From Plectrocnemia conspersa (taxonomy: Eukaryota; Arthropoda; Insecta; Trichoptera; Polycentropodidae), in NCBI GenBank assembly GCA_009617715.1, contig VTFK01000125.1, forward strand, positions 310,001 to 374,000: a stretch of 64,000 nt of DNA. Reading direction: 5' to 3'. The number at the start of each line of letters is the position of its first letter. Position 1 is the stretch's first letter. The translations under genes and the position numbers were made by a program. The notes below the pieces were generated by a model. The model searched no databases. It was given only the letters and a program-made list of their open reading frames with translations, and was not told where the DNA came from. This document shows positions 23,041-35,663 of the stretch, one piece after another.

Positions 23041-23375
23041 TGGAAACGCGGCGTTCATATTAAGACAATATTATGACTTATAATAAGTGATAATCGAATG
23101 AAGCATATCTAAATCGATTTTTGATTGAGGAGTGCGTAAAAAACAAATATTTTTTCTAAAAAGTCAAAAGCAATAAAATCGTGTCGGCGCCGTCGCAGTG
23201 GGAATGCTCGTTATCGACCGTAACCACTGCGACGGCGCAAACGCGAAGGCGTTGCCACTATTGTATTGATTTTAACGTGACTTTTTTCTTTTGAGAGGTA
23301 ATAATACTTTTTGTGTCCTCCTATTGACCAAAATTCGGGTTGAGTATACTTTGATCGATACTCTCATATCAAAAT
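23041..23375. repeat. Palindromic GC-cored MITE, copy 1
   Basis: The centre is a perfect 15-bp inverted repeat (GCGCCGTCGCAGTGG at 23187-23201, complement at 23224-23238). Outside it, AAGCAATAAAATCGTGTCGG and the block CTCCTATTGACCAAAAT..GG.T..GTATACTTTGATC recur in the copies at 25626 and 39366. The outer left part (GACTTATAATAAGTGATAATCGAATGAAGC) matches the reverse complement of 39606-39640. Confidence 0.7.
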
Positions 23376-25625
23376 TCCATAATAATATCATATTTATAAA
23401 ACATAATGTAATATCCAGGTGACGAAATGTAACGTCTGTCTGTACTTCTTATTCCGCTTATTTCTCCTGAGATGAGTTGGCTTAGTTTGTATTTTGGTCT
23501 TGATCGAATGAAAGTTCTATAACTATAATTAGTTTTAGAACTTTCATTCGATTTTTTAATAGTAAACATTCTTTAATAATGCCGATTCGTTACTGAATGA
23601 ATTTCGAAAAGGATACATCTTGAAACCAAAGGATACATCTCGTTTTCTTCGACACACTTGCATTCAAAGAAACCATTTTAGTGTATAATGACAGATATAA
23701 AGTTGGAAAAAATGCCCTCCTACTTTAAACTGTTAAAAAGAAATTCAGTGTTTGCATCTCGCGTAAAATTAAAAATATCTGAGATGAGCTCTTTTCAAAA
23801 TTTCCGATTCATTTTTTAAAGGCTCAAATAACGATTGCACTCTTTACATTCCAGAGTGATATTTTTTACACTGGCAACGTCGTCATTTTTTTCTAATCTT
23901 TTTGCACTGGCAGCATTGGCCGCCGCTAGGTGTGTCGATGTCTTCACATTGATTGTCGTCTGTACGTATTTATAACCTATATTGCGCGAATCGCAATCGC
24001 AAACATATATTCTAAAACTGTATTACAACCAAACTTTCATTCCGCAAGACCCTTGTAAAGTTTGAGAATTTTTTTGCTTAGAAAAACTAATACCTGTTGA
24101 ATGCGTCGTTTGGCGCGACAAGTGCATTCCTTTGAAAAATTTTTAAAAGTATGAAAAATTACATTCTTTTGTTTTGTATGCTGTTAAAATGTGTTCTTTA
24201 TCTTGTATTAAATTGTTCATTTGATATTATGCGATAATTAAATGTGAGTTTTATCCAATTTGCTGCTGAATTCGAGAAAGGAATTTGTGGAATTTATTCT
24301 AGTCGCTTGGGTACGAAACGTCTTAAGTCTTAAGTATTGTATTATGTATGCCAGTGTTCCATAACCTTTTCTCACCAAATTAGCTTCCCGAAATTCCACA
24401 ACGCATTACTACAATATAGAATGTATTGTATATTAGAAATGCACTTAAATAAATCTGTGCATACATAGGATTTTCATTTTTAATTGTAGAAGTAATGAAT
24501 AATTTTATATAATATATTATTATTAATGTAATGTAATAATACCATTGTAACATTGAATGCAATGTGCTACAATGGAAGGGGGAGGGGGGTTAACAATTAA
24601 CACTAGTACACTATAAGTCATTGTGACAATAAATATTTTCAAAAATATTATTGTATTGATTTTGATATATTGAAAATATATGTATACATGATGTACAGTA
24701 GCATGCGATAAACGCATCAAATGTATTTCTTTCTAACTCCAATAGTTAATTATAAAAACATCATATGGTGAAACATATTTATTTATTCGTATATAATTGC
24801 TAATAAACACAGGTTATATAAAATATTAATATTTTTTGCAACCTCTTTAAAAACGCACGGAATTAGTCTGAACTGATGACTTGTTATATCGAAAGACTCT
24901 TGTCAAAAACCTAATTGACAATTCGGTATTATAATTTGTATAAATATTTTCACAACGCAGACGATCAATTGACCAGGTAATCACTCGAAATAAAATTTTC
25001 ATACAACCAAATAAGTGATAAAAATTCCGAAAAATCCAATCAATAATTATATGATATCAACAAATATGTAAAAACAATTGTAGATAATTAAGAGTTATTC
25101 ATAAAAATTATGTTAAGAGGTAATGAAATTCTCTAAGAAAAGATCTCTGTTTTCAATTCTAGATACATAAATAAACTCCGATGTTTGACCTTCCTTCACA
25201 TGCGCTGTTTAACTTTACACTCGGGAACAATTTTGTTATGTACGCAAAACAAGAAATGGTTAAAAATATAAATATTTTTTTCTACCTTGTGTTATAGAAT
25301 TTTAAAGTTCACTCAGTTACCACTGGTTTCCAATTTCGTTTCGTGGTATTGCAAATTTGCAGCAAACTCCAAACTGTAATGCATGTTTGCAACATTTTGT
25401 TTGTACTGAAATAGTTCGAATTTGATTTTCAATATATATTTTATTTATTATTTTTTCATTATTGTTATTATATAGAGTAATATTTAACCTTTAATATTTT
25501 TTTCAACGAAAAATCATGAAATGAAGGGTCAATGGCTCTGTTATTTACAAACCACAAATAAGGTAGGGTGACCCTATAGTTTTTTTTTATATTTTTAGGG
25601 ACTCAAAAATATCAGTTGCCCCAGG
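23376..25625. other. No gene seen
   Basis: No splice-framed coding exon. A less AT-rich stretch at 23900-24130 is unassigned. The short minus-strand open frames here have low-complexity AT-rich composition. Confidence 0.4.
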
Positions 25626-25790
25626 CCTTACAGTTCCCACTGCAATGGCGCCGACACGATTTTATTGCTTTTGATGTGAATTTTTGATTTCTGAGAAGTG
25701 ATAATTGATTTTGCGCCCTCCTATTGACCAAAATCGGTTTGAATATACTTTGATCAGTCCTCTTATATCAGAAGTCTGTATTAATATCGG
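25626..25790 (+). repeat. Palindromic MITE family, half copy
   Basis: CAGTTCCCACTGCAATGGCGCCGACACGATTTTATTGCTTTTGAT, followed by TTCTGAGAAGTGATAATTG, CGCCCTCCTATTGACCAAAAT and TATACTTTGATC, is the right arm of the family seen at 23041 and 39366. The left arm is missing. Confidence 0.7.
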
Positions 25791-25799
25791 TAAAGATGG

Positions 25800-26335
25800 T
25801 GTAAACACCGGGGGGCAAATGCCCCCCACTGTGTTTTTTCAATCATATCAATGAAAAATTAAGCATCTTCCATAAATGATGTCATAGATTTTTTGTGAAT
25901 TTTTACCCCCCCCCCCCTCTATATCACACTTAAAAAAAATTTTGGAATAGATTCTAACTGTTTTTTTTAAGATTTTCTTTGAGAGATAACCTTAAAATTT
26001 CTGGCTTAGAATCAGGAACGTCATTTCAGCTTTTTTAATATTTCGATTTCATTAAGATTCATATTAGGGGATCAAAAGTAATAAAATTTGTTGTTTGCTT
26101 GCATAAAACATTTATTTACAAGAACATATTAAATACTATAATAGTTTCTGTCAATATCAATGACCTTTTGCCAACATGTAGGCAAATTTTCAATTCCCTT
26201 TTTTATAGAACTCTTGGTTTTACATTAAAAAACTTTTCTATAAATATTTTCACCTCGATTAACATTTTTAAATTTACTTTTAAATGTTGGTGAGGCAAAT
26301 TCCTCTACACCTGACCCCCTCCCCCCCAATTCCAG
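25800..26335. repeat. C/G-run-rich repeat block
   Basis: GGGGGGCAAATGCCCCCC at 25810-25827 is a perfect 8-bp hairpin. Runs of C follow at about 25906-25917 and 26313-26325. CAGGAACGTCATTTCAGCTTTTTTAA at 26015-26040 repeats the sequence at the hAT fragment edge near 4930. The block appears to be a mixture of hAT-type termini without coding sequence. Confidence 0.4.
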
Positions 26336-26759
26336 GAATCCAAATATTTGGTTTTAAGCCTTGATTTATTTGTAAGTGTATCACAGCTAATCCATTAACT
26401 TTTTAACTTCTTTACTTGAAATAGTTGTGAGGCGACACCTTGATTTTCATACGAGGCACACTGGTTGCGGAGAATGCGATTCATAAGAGTGCATGTCTAT
26501 AATGTGTAATTCTTACTTGACCTTGAATATAATTGTATTCAATATGAACTCTTGCATACATTATGTGTTAAGATACTTAAACCCTTTGTACTCAAACTTG
26601 TATTAGTACTAGTTAGAAAAAAATAAAAACGAGTAATTCTTATTAAAAATTAAAATAAAGTTTGGAATTAAATTATTAATAGACAACGAAAATTCAATAA
26701 TATTATTACATTTTTTGTTAATTAAAATTATTTTTTTAAATTTATACCGAATACCGCTG

Positions 26760-26825
26760 GTTAGTTATTGTAATGATTAGTATATCGAACGTATCTATCG
26801 TTAGTTATTGTAATGATTAGTATAT
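26760..26825. repeat. 40-bp-period direct repeat
   Basis: GTTAGTTATTGTAATGATTAGTATAT occurs at 26760-26785 and again, identically, at 26800-26825. Confidence 0.85.
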
Positions 26826-27396
26826 ATATCGTGTGCTTTAGAGCTAATAGTAGTGGCATAAACCCAAACTTGTCATCTATTTCTCAATTAAGAATAATGA
26901 TGAAATGGATAGCTCTCAAACTGACTGTGTTAACGCAAATATAGTATAGGCACTGGTACCCCAGGGGCACTACTAGAGTACAGAGAGTGCCTAGGATACG
27001 CATTTTTTTATTTTAGTTATAAGCTTATTATTTCACTCAATTTATGCATAGATATTATATTTAATTTAAATTTTATAATAGATGATTTAAAAACAATATC
27101 ATCTAATTAATGAAAATTATAATTGTATACAATTGAATTCAAAAGTTTGAGTATTGTTAGAGGGTTATTATATGTATAAATATGTATGTGTTGATTTTGC
27201 ATGCGTGGGCGTCTCATAGACGTAGTGAAGTTCGTTTACTTAACTTACTTCTTCCTGTTCAGCGTCAGCGTCTCTAAACATTAAACAATTGTGTGTGTGT
27301 GTTAATACAATATTAATTGGCACTACCGAGTTCTCCTTGCCATCCATCCTAATAAGTTTTCGATTTTTATATTATTTTCAGTTGTGAATTGCGACA
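26826..27396. other. 5' flank of tsg
   Basis: AT-rich upstream sequence with a short (GT)n run at 27291-27301. The 16 bases before the tsg start codon follow TTTTCAG, a good splice acceptor (27374-27380), so the 5' untranslated region is probably split by an intron. Confidence 0.45.
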
Positions 27397-29597
27397 ATGA
27401 AGACTTCTTTGCTGTTTTTGGTTGTGTTTTTCTTGGGAGGCTTTAATGCCGTTGACTCCGTCTGCAATGAGGCGGTGTGCGCTAGCGTTGTTTCGAAATG
27501 TATGCTGACTCAATCATGCAAGTGCGACATGACGCACTGTTCTTGCTGTAAAGACTGCATTAGCTGCCTCAGCTATCTCTATGATCAATGTTGCTCGTGT
27601 GTTGGTAAGTTAAAAAAATATCTTTTAATATTATGAATTCATGAATAAAATACTCGTAAAACATTTTTCATATAGGATCATGTAATGTAAAATTAAGGGT
27701 TCCTTAAAATAATAAGTAATACACATTGAAAACTTATTTATAATGCATTTTTTTATTTAAAAATATTTAATAATTTAATTTTGCTTAATCTCAATATCAT
27801 ATGTCAAATAGTAGTGGAGGAAGATAAACTACATACAAAGTGATTTTATCAGAAGCTTTTTAGCTGTGATGTATTTTTTTCACAACGCTAAAAATATTTA
27901 AGGCATATATTCCACAGAAAGTTCCGACTTAGTCATTCTTGGAGATCAGCTATTTTTTTATTTTTTTCAGATATGTGTCCTGGAGTAACCGGAGCTGTAG
28001 CAGCACTCAGTCGACAATCGTACACAGAAGAGATACCAGGCGGAATACCACAACTGTACGCCGCTCTCACGTCCGAGCCGGATACGCAGAAACGCTGGAG
28101 GCTCATGTCTTTCCCCGTCGAAGTCAGCGATTTATCACTGCGTTAGTATAAATAGTATTTACGAATATTTGAATGAAGTATTTGTATATTCATTGTATTT
28201 ATTTTATAGAAAGCGTAGAGGACGACGCTGTCAATCTAGTCAATTGTACAGTTGCATATATGTCGCAGTGCATGCCGTTCAAAAAATGTAAAGCTGGCTG
28301 CGAATCGATGGGAGCTTCAAGCTTTCGGTAATTGTATTTTTATGAAGGAATTGATAGTTTCATTAGCTAGTTCTTTGTTTATTTAGACTTAATATAATGT
28401 GTATTGCCTCAAGTAATACGTTAGATTTAAAAAGTCATGAATTTTTATAAATACATCTATTAAACTCAAGAAGCTTATCATTTTGATACTTGATTTCTTA
28501 TACTTAAAATATATGCCCATAGTTATTGAAAGTTAAATAAATGTCACCGAATCTCACTATGGTTTTGTCACAAAAAATGTTGATAGTTACCCTATTGTAA
28601 CCCATTGGGCTTACGTCTGGCATGTTACAGCGTAAAACAAATAAATAAATATGTAAATTACCCGTTGAATGTAGCCATATTTTGATTTTATTAAAAAAAT
28701 ATATTTAATGACATTTTTAATATAATATCGTTACTAAAAGACAAATAAAATGATTTTTGTCTATTTTGTCAAAGCATTAGTTAAAAATGTTTTTTAATTT
28801 TACAACTAAATCGAATTATATTATCTTTGTAGCTTTTTTTTGTACAGTGTAATTATAATTATCTGGTATAAAATATTTAATTTCAATTGCAGTTGGTTCC
28901 GTGATGGTTGCTGTGAATGTATTGGTGAATCTTGCAAGAATTTTGGTTTAGACGAAAGCAGGTGTGTTTTGTTTTTGATTTTTTTTACAATACGTTTATT
29001 TCAATAATATAAATAATTTTGCAAACGTACTAATTTTATATATTATATAATACATGTTTATAACCATTTTCATGTTTACAATTTGATAAAAAAAATAAGA
29101 ATTTAAAATAAAACGTAGGTTATAATTTATGGAAAATACTATAAAAAAAATAGTATATAAAGGAGTAAAATATATTTTACAAATTGGCGTTGACAATAAA
29201 CCTATATTACAATAAAAATATTTATTCTATTATTTTTGCAGATTTATTAGTGTTGACATTTTAATATTCATGGTGGAAAAAAGTCATAGACCGTTGTATG
29301 GAATTAAAAGTTAAAATTTATTTCAAGCTCTCTCCCATTATGTATATGGCATAGTAACTGTTTAAAATGCATCATACGTATATGGAAAGACTTTATTTTA
29401 ATGGTTTTATGTTTCTATAAACAAGATATAATTAAATTTCCAAAAATAATATTTTTCCAAATTTAAATAAATTTATTTTCAGATGCTTGGCATGCGGCGA
29501 AGGTGGAAACAAAAATGAAGACGAAGAATCTCTTGCCGAAGACGATCTGGATTACGGCGAAGATATGGAACCTCAAAACGCCGAAGCTTACAGTTAA
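27397..29597 (+). CDS. tsg: Twisted gastrulation BMP-binding protein
   Basis: Five exons, 27397-27604, 27971-28141, 28210-28327, 28893-28961 and 29483-29597, join in frame to 226 residues ending in TAA. Tsg proteins are secreted and bind BMP/Dpp ligands together with Chordin/Sog to shape signalling gradients. Residues 1-21 are a signal peptide. The N-terminal cysteine-rich domain follows (CNEAVCASVVSKC, CKCDMTHCSCCKDC, CCSC) and is continuous with DMCP after the first junction. The C-terminal domain has NCTV (sequon at N138), CMPFKKC, then SMGASSFRWF, DGCCECIG and the final C..CG. The acidic tail (residues about 196-226) is ordinary for the family. Splice sites are all GT-AG. The start ATG is in a good context (GCGACAATGA). 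Several AATAAA sites lie downstream. Confidence 0.93.
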
Positions 29598-31571
29598 TCA
29601 ATCGAATCTTTCATATGTTTAAATTCTTTCTATATATTGAGCATCCGGTATTGATAACAAGTTCTTAAATTTGCTTTAAATATTCCAGTGTATAGTTTAT
29701 TTACAGATTTATACATGTTTTAGGAGACACAAGTATTTTATTTTAATTTTATATAATATGTATATTATATTTTTTTTCCTTAATAGAATCATCATGAACT
29801 AAAAAGATATTATAGTATACACGTTCTTGGGATTTTGTGCCATTTGATTACCATTTTTTATAAAGCACTGATTTTAATTCATGAAATTACTTATACAAAA
29901 GTTAATATTTAATAATGAAATTTTATTTTTACGACTGATGCTGTGTATATTATATTTATCTTGATCCATTTTTACTTATATACGGGTGTATGTGATTTTT
30001 ATGATTTATTTTAAGCTCTCTATTTCCATCGTATCTTTGTGATGTCTTTGTAATTTATTTATGTAATTTAAAAATTATCGCTTTTCTTATCCGTCCTTAA
30101 ATTACTTTTAAAATATATTTTTAGTTATTTGTGTAAGAAAATTTTTCATTAAAGAAAAGATGTTATTAAATACTCTTACGTATGAAACACTTGAACATGT
30201 TGTTAAAATATAATCAATTAGGTAGAATCTTGCCATACATTTCATTATTATTTCCATCTTGCCTTTAATATAGTTTATATTAATATTTAATCGTACTTAT
30301 ATAAGCAATAAATTAAAACTAAGATAATGTGAACAAAAAATGTGCCTTAGTATTATGTATTATGATATTTTGCCAAATGTATTATGATATTTTGTATTTA
30401 TAATTATATATATATTTTTTTAAATAAAAAAACTTTCCAGGAGAAAATATAAATAAATAAAAATGTACAACACTGTTTTGTAATATTATAAAATAAATGC
30501 CGTAAATATATTTACAAGTAGATTTATTTATTATTACAATAAATTATATAAATATTAATCGAGCTTAGCCACATAGTCTTTCCTGGCCTTGCGTACTTCG
30601 CTATCAAATATTGATGCTTTTTAGAGCAGAAAATGAACTGCTGAAGCAGTACTGCTTTGAAGAGTTAATATTAGTTTGGATATTTTATTTACTTCCTGAA
30701 AACCTGACTCAAAATATTTTTATTCATAAATTGTACATGATCATGAACAGGTTTCTCTGCAAATACTATTGCGTCAATCATTTGTTTTAATACTTCTCTA
30801 TTTTAATAACTCGTTCATTATCTTGACTTACATTAGCTTTAAGTTGAGCGTCAATCATTACTTCTATACGTTATTTTACATACATTTTAATTGAAAAAAT
30901 GATTGAACGTGTGTGTGACTGACCTTTCGTGTTTTTTCAGTGCCGTTATCAAATGATTAAAGTCAGCAAACCCACTTTATTCTACAGAATAATAAACATG
31001 GCAAACAGAACAGTCTGGATCGAACTTCACAGCCTCGGTTCGTTCATAAGTTGAAAATGTTTGTACATATATTCACATTCATTGTCTATGATTCATAGAT
31101 AAATTTGAAAGAGGCGGGCGTGGTTTGCCAATTTTAATTATCTTCAATTTAATCTCTTGACTTCTTTTTGAAAATGGAGTATCTAAAATATCTTCATTAC
31201 TATTTGTCATTATTGGGGTAAAATAAAATATAAATATTAATAATAAATAAGTAAATAAACTATTTTTACGCCAAAATAAAAAAAGAGTGACCGTTATTGA
31301 GGAATAATTTAATAGAAGAGCAGAAATGAAGGAGTTGTGAGTACACTTGTATGCTGCCGGTAAACAGGTCGGCTTTGACCGTTAAATCTGGGAACAATTT
31401 GATTGGTTCGATGCTACGTCAGCGCAGACAATGCGACAGTATACAGTTGTATGTACTTGCTGTTCGTGCGACTGCATACCGGACGACTTGTTCAATACCA
31501 ATACATAATGTGCACGATAACATGATATTCAAGTGCCTACAGATGCAAATATATCGATTCATGCTCTAGAT
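29598..31571. other. tsg 3' flank and intergenic, no gene seen
   Basis: AT-rich 3' flank with AATAAA-like signals (for example 30308 and 30424). A somewhat more complex block at 30550-31150 gives no protein I recognise on either strand. Confidence 0.4.
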
Positions 31572-33105
31572 CAGTGATTCCAAAAGTGGTCCCCGGGATC
31601 ATTCAGAGGCTCCGTGGAAAATTAAAATTGATTTGGGGGTCCTTGAACAACGTCAGGGGCTCCGCGCAAGGTCTAATATAAAATAAAAAAATTGTAACAC
31701 ATTTTTATTAATATGGAAGTTAAAATAAATAACAATGAATAAAAAAACCACAATAATTGTTATTTGCTAAATGTTTGGAAACTGATAGGAAAGGTGAAAC
31801 GTTATTTACTGAATTAAAAAGATTTTTCGATGTAAACCTTGACTAATATCATCTCCGTTGCTACTAACGGTGCTCCGGCAATGGTAAGACGTCACCGAGG
31901 CTTTCTGGCATACTTAAAACAAGCTATACGGAATGTATTATCGGTACATTGTGTCATTCATCGACATCATTTGGTCGCAAAAAACCTTAGTGAACATTTG
32001 CATAAATCACTACATTATGTCATTAGAGCAGTTAATAAAATCAAAAGGAATGCCTTAAATGAGAGATTATTTGCTCAACTTCGTTTGAAAAATGATGATG
32101 ACTTATGATTATAATGGTATACTACTTAACACAGAAGTACGTTGGTTATCTAAAAGTGCATGTTTGGATCGCTTCCATTCGCTCTTTGATTCAGAGTTGG
32201 AATTCCTGGAGTATCAAGACAATGATTTGCATCACAATTTTAATATCACAAAAAATGGCATCGCTTATATGACTGATTTATTTGCCAGATTTAACGAGAC
32301 TAATTTGAAACTACAAGGTGACACATTAAATTTAATCAAAACTAAAAGTGTAAAATCTGCGTTTGTTCCAAAGCTTTTGCTGTACAAACAAAACTAGGGA
32401 AGAGGAGAATATTCTCAGTTTGCAATATTTCAAAATTGCAAAATAGAGATGAAGATTTGTTTGTTTATTGTCAACATTTAACGTCGCTTCATTCGGACAT
32501 TAACCGAAGATTTGAAGACAATCTTCACTTGGATATTCCCGACTGGGTGTTGAACCCTTTTGCAAGTAGTCAAACTCAGAGTACAAATACAGATGAATAC
32601 AAACTAATACAGGAGCAACTTATTGAATTATCCACAAATTAGGAGCTGAAACCAATGTTTAAACAACGTTCTGGTTACAAAAACAGATCCCAATTTTATA
32701 TCTAGCATTATGGGTTATTGTACAGAAGCTGTTGATTGCTTTTCCGTCTTCCTATTTGGTAGAACGTGGATTCAGGTCCGTTATTAGCCTCATCACAAAA
32801 AAATAAACCGACAAGAAATTAGTATTATACTCATGGGGATTTGCAGTTGCTACTCAAAAACATTGAGCCAGACATAAATACACTCATAACATCCCATCGT
32901 TTAAATTTTTTTGTATTTTAAAACAAAAGTTATAATTTTAATAAATACTTCTTCAACAAAATGTTTTATTTATATTTTATTTTTACGTCAACATTTACCA
33001 TTCAAGACATCAAATTTTTCTATTATGCATTTATGTAGTTTTTCACCTAGGGTCCATGGGCAAGTTTTGAGTATGAAAAGGGGTCCGTGGGCCAAGAGTT
33101 TTTTT
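31572..33105 (+). mobile_element. hAT (ZBED-like) transposon, degraded
   Basis: The left edge CAGTGATTCCAAAAGTGG (31572) resembles hAT-type terminal repeats of Buster/ZBED elements, and the right side carries AAGGGGTCCGTGGGCCAAG, facing GGTCCCCGGGATC-like sequence on the left. The coding remnant starts near 31839: TNGAPAMVRRHRGFLAYLK, CVIHRHHLVAKNLSEHLHKS, LNTEVRWLSKSACLDRFHSL, AYMTDLFARFNETNLKLQGD, and after frame breaks at about 32100 and 32397 the PDWVLNPFA and VERGFRS-like C-terminal region. The frame changes and stops show it is inactive. An 8-bp target duplication could not be confirmed. Confidence 0.8.
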
Positions 33106-33835
33106 TTTTATACTAAAACATGTTTACATGACACTTATTTATTTCAAGAATTCATATTACATACATGATATTTATAAGAAATATGCTACATTAATTATTG
33201 AATATATTAAATATTTATTTTATACAAAACATTCTTATTCAATAAATAAGTTATTATGTGATGTCTAGCTGTAATATTATAAATAGTCTTTTAAACCCAT
33301 AAAAATATTTTTAAATTGCGCATTACATAAGTAATTTTACATTAAAATCAGACTAATGAAAACAACCAATCAGAGGTCAGCTCAGTTCAGTTAAAGTAGT
33401 TTCATTCTCAGACTTATATAAGACACAACCAAAATTAATCTTTTTTTATTAAATAGTTTGACATAATATCTATCAGAATATTAGTTCTAGACATCACATA
33501 TGTATGATCGGATTATATACAATGCATTTATATTACAATTAAAATAATACACTCAAGATTAAGTTTCCATTTGTTCATAAAAAAAATATAAAATAAACAT
33601 TCAGAAGACTAGAAACATTTATACAGCTATATTTAATATTTTAAAGTATTTCTGAACACAAAAATTTACTATATATACAAAAAAAATTAGGTTCCAATTC
33701 TAATAATAATAACAATAAATAAATAATTATATACAAACACCTATACATATAATAATTATATGTATATCATATAATAGTCAAAAATGACCTAATGGTAACC
33801 ATCACAAGGCTAAAAAGTTTTGGAGTTATAGATAC
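33100..33835 (-). repeat. 0.75-kb inverted duplication, copy B
   Basis: Reverse-complement partner of 20460-21225. The similarity starts exactly where the hAT element ends (about 33105) and stops near 33835, where unrelated sequence begins. GAATTC..ATAAATAAGTGTCAT, CAACCAATCAGAGG and GGTAACCATCACAAGG are clear shared anchors. Confidence 0.75.
33258..33497. mobile_element. MITE nested in copy B
   Basis: GTGATGTCTAGCTGTAATATT at 33258 faces AATATTAGTTCTAGACATCAC ending at 33497. The 240-bp unit corresponds in place and termini to the one at 20815-21066. Confidence 0.55.
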
Positions 33836-35663
33836 ATCAGTAGGCAAACATTTGGCACTCGAATTAATTTCATGCCGTTGCGATAAGGACTTAACGAGTG
33901 GCGGGACACATAGGGTCAGGGAATGTCAGACGATAGGATTCTGAGATAGTTGAGCACTAGCACCCCACGCTCCTCAGTCTTTCAAAACAAGTTTTACAAT
34001 AGAGTACATTTAAAAATCAGTCGTGGAAAAATTAACTAAAGCGTGAGATGTTGAATGTTATTGAGATGAGAAGTCGTGGAGATTTTTAATTTAAAAACGA
34101 CAGCACTTACATCGTTTTCTACTTCTCCGCAATTTTTCAATGGTGATTAACAATAATTTTGTTTATTATAATAACGTATGTATTTTACATATCTGTATAT
34201 ATATATAGGTATTTAGGAACATTATGTACATTTTTGTTAATGTAAATCAAAATTTATTATCTATCTACTGGTTTATAGTATTTAATGAAAAATATAATTC
34301 TGAATGAACATGTATTTTGGTTGTCAGTTAGGCGATTGTAGGAATTAATCACAACTGTTCTTAAATGCGACACCCCTAAAATAAACAAGTAACAGACTGT
34401 TTCAAATAGTAAAATGCTCATTTTTAAAAACATGTACCTAATAGCTCTCCGTAAAAAATATAATAGCTGTAGGCAGAATTTATAGCTAACCTATTAAACA
34501 GAAAAAATAATGTATTTTTATGAAAATAATTGATCACTCTAATTTGATGATGCTAATTTTCAGTAAAATTAATTAAACGTTTGACGCAAAAATACTATCT
34601 GCTACTATTATATATAGCGATTATTATAAAAGATTAAAAATAAACACTGTCAGAGCATTGCATTACAAAATACTGAGAAACTTGAATTCTCTTATATTTG
34701 TATTTAATTTGCTAACGCGATAATCTTAGTAACTTATAATCAATTTTGTGAAAGATTTGTTAAATCATAATAAAACCAATCTATATGTTATTATTATAAA
34801 AAAATATTTTTGGTAAAACAGACACATGTTAGTCCAATTTTTTTAACTATCTAATAAACTTTGTTTTATTTTGAATAGTGTTATTTAAAAAAAGTATAGA
34901 AAATACTTCATAGGCGTATAAAACACCATGTACATATTTTTACTGATTTTATTTCCTAGTTGCATTTGAATAATGTCTTTTCTCTCTCCTATAGAGATAA
35001 AAAATGGTACATGGTGTCCTTTACCTTCGGGGGTTCATATGTACATAAAAATCAGATCATTGAAAATTTTGTTGATACAAATTAATTAATTAAAAATAAA
35101 TACAAGATCAAGACAACCGTCGCCTGACAGCTATGGATTCGGATCCAGAAAGCCAAAAGGTAATGCGTATCAAACACTATCCAAAGTTTGCTTTAAAATA
35201 TGAGTAATTAAAGTAACTCCTGTATACACTAAAGCGACTGAGAACGAGTCTGGACTATAAAATACTATCCAGTTCTGCAAAACTGATATGAGTAGCAGTA
35301 TCATCTGCCAATCGCATGATGAGTTAATATATGTATTTACGCTCCATAAAGTATATAATAAAAACTGAATCATTTAGGGGTTTCCTCAAAAATTCGAATT
35401 CCATGATGTTCCTGGAGTCGGCTTGTTCAGCTTATATCATCCCTGAGATTCGGGCTGTCTCAGGAATGGAATCGGATCAGTTCCACTCCATATGGAGTAT
35501 CCATGTGAAGCGTTGTTCTGAAAAGATTGATAATAAACTGTTATTAATATTATATTATGTTTAATTTATTTACACACATTTGAATGCACAAATGAAACGT
35601 CAGATGTTATTGTTATACAATGGGAGAAAAAATATACATATTTTTATTTAAAAAATATAGTTA
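33836..35663. other. No gene confirmed
   Basis: Possible 3' region of the minus-strand gene at 36650-40936. The block 35437-35517 on the minus strand has a good acceptor (TCTTTTCAG) and an open frame SIWSGTDPIPFLRQPESQG ending in TGA, so it might be a terminal exon, but its phase does not match any donor I can find in the exon at 36650-36795. Block 33850-33990 is less AT-rich and unassigned. Confidence 0.3.

Noticed and set aside
35437..35517. Terminal exon of the minus-strand unrecognised gene
   Set aside because: The acceptor and open frame are attractive, but it needs a phase-0 donor that the preceding exon does not offer; kept only as a possibility.
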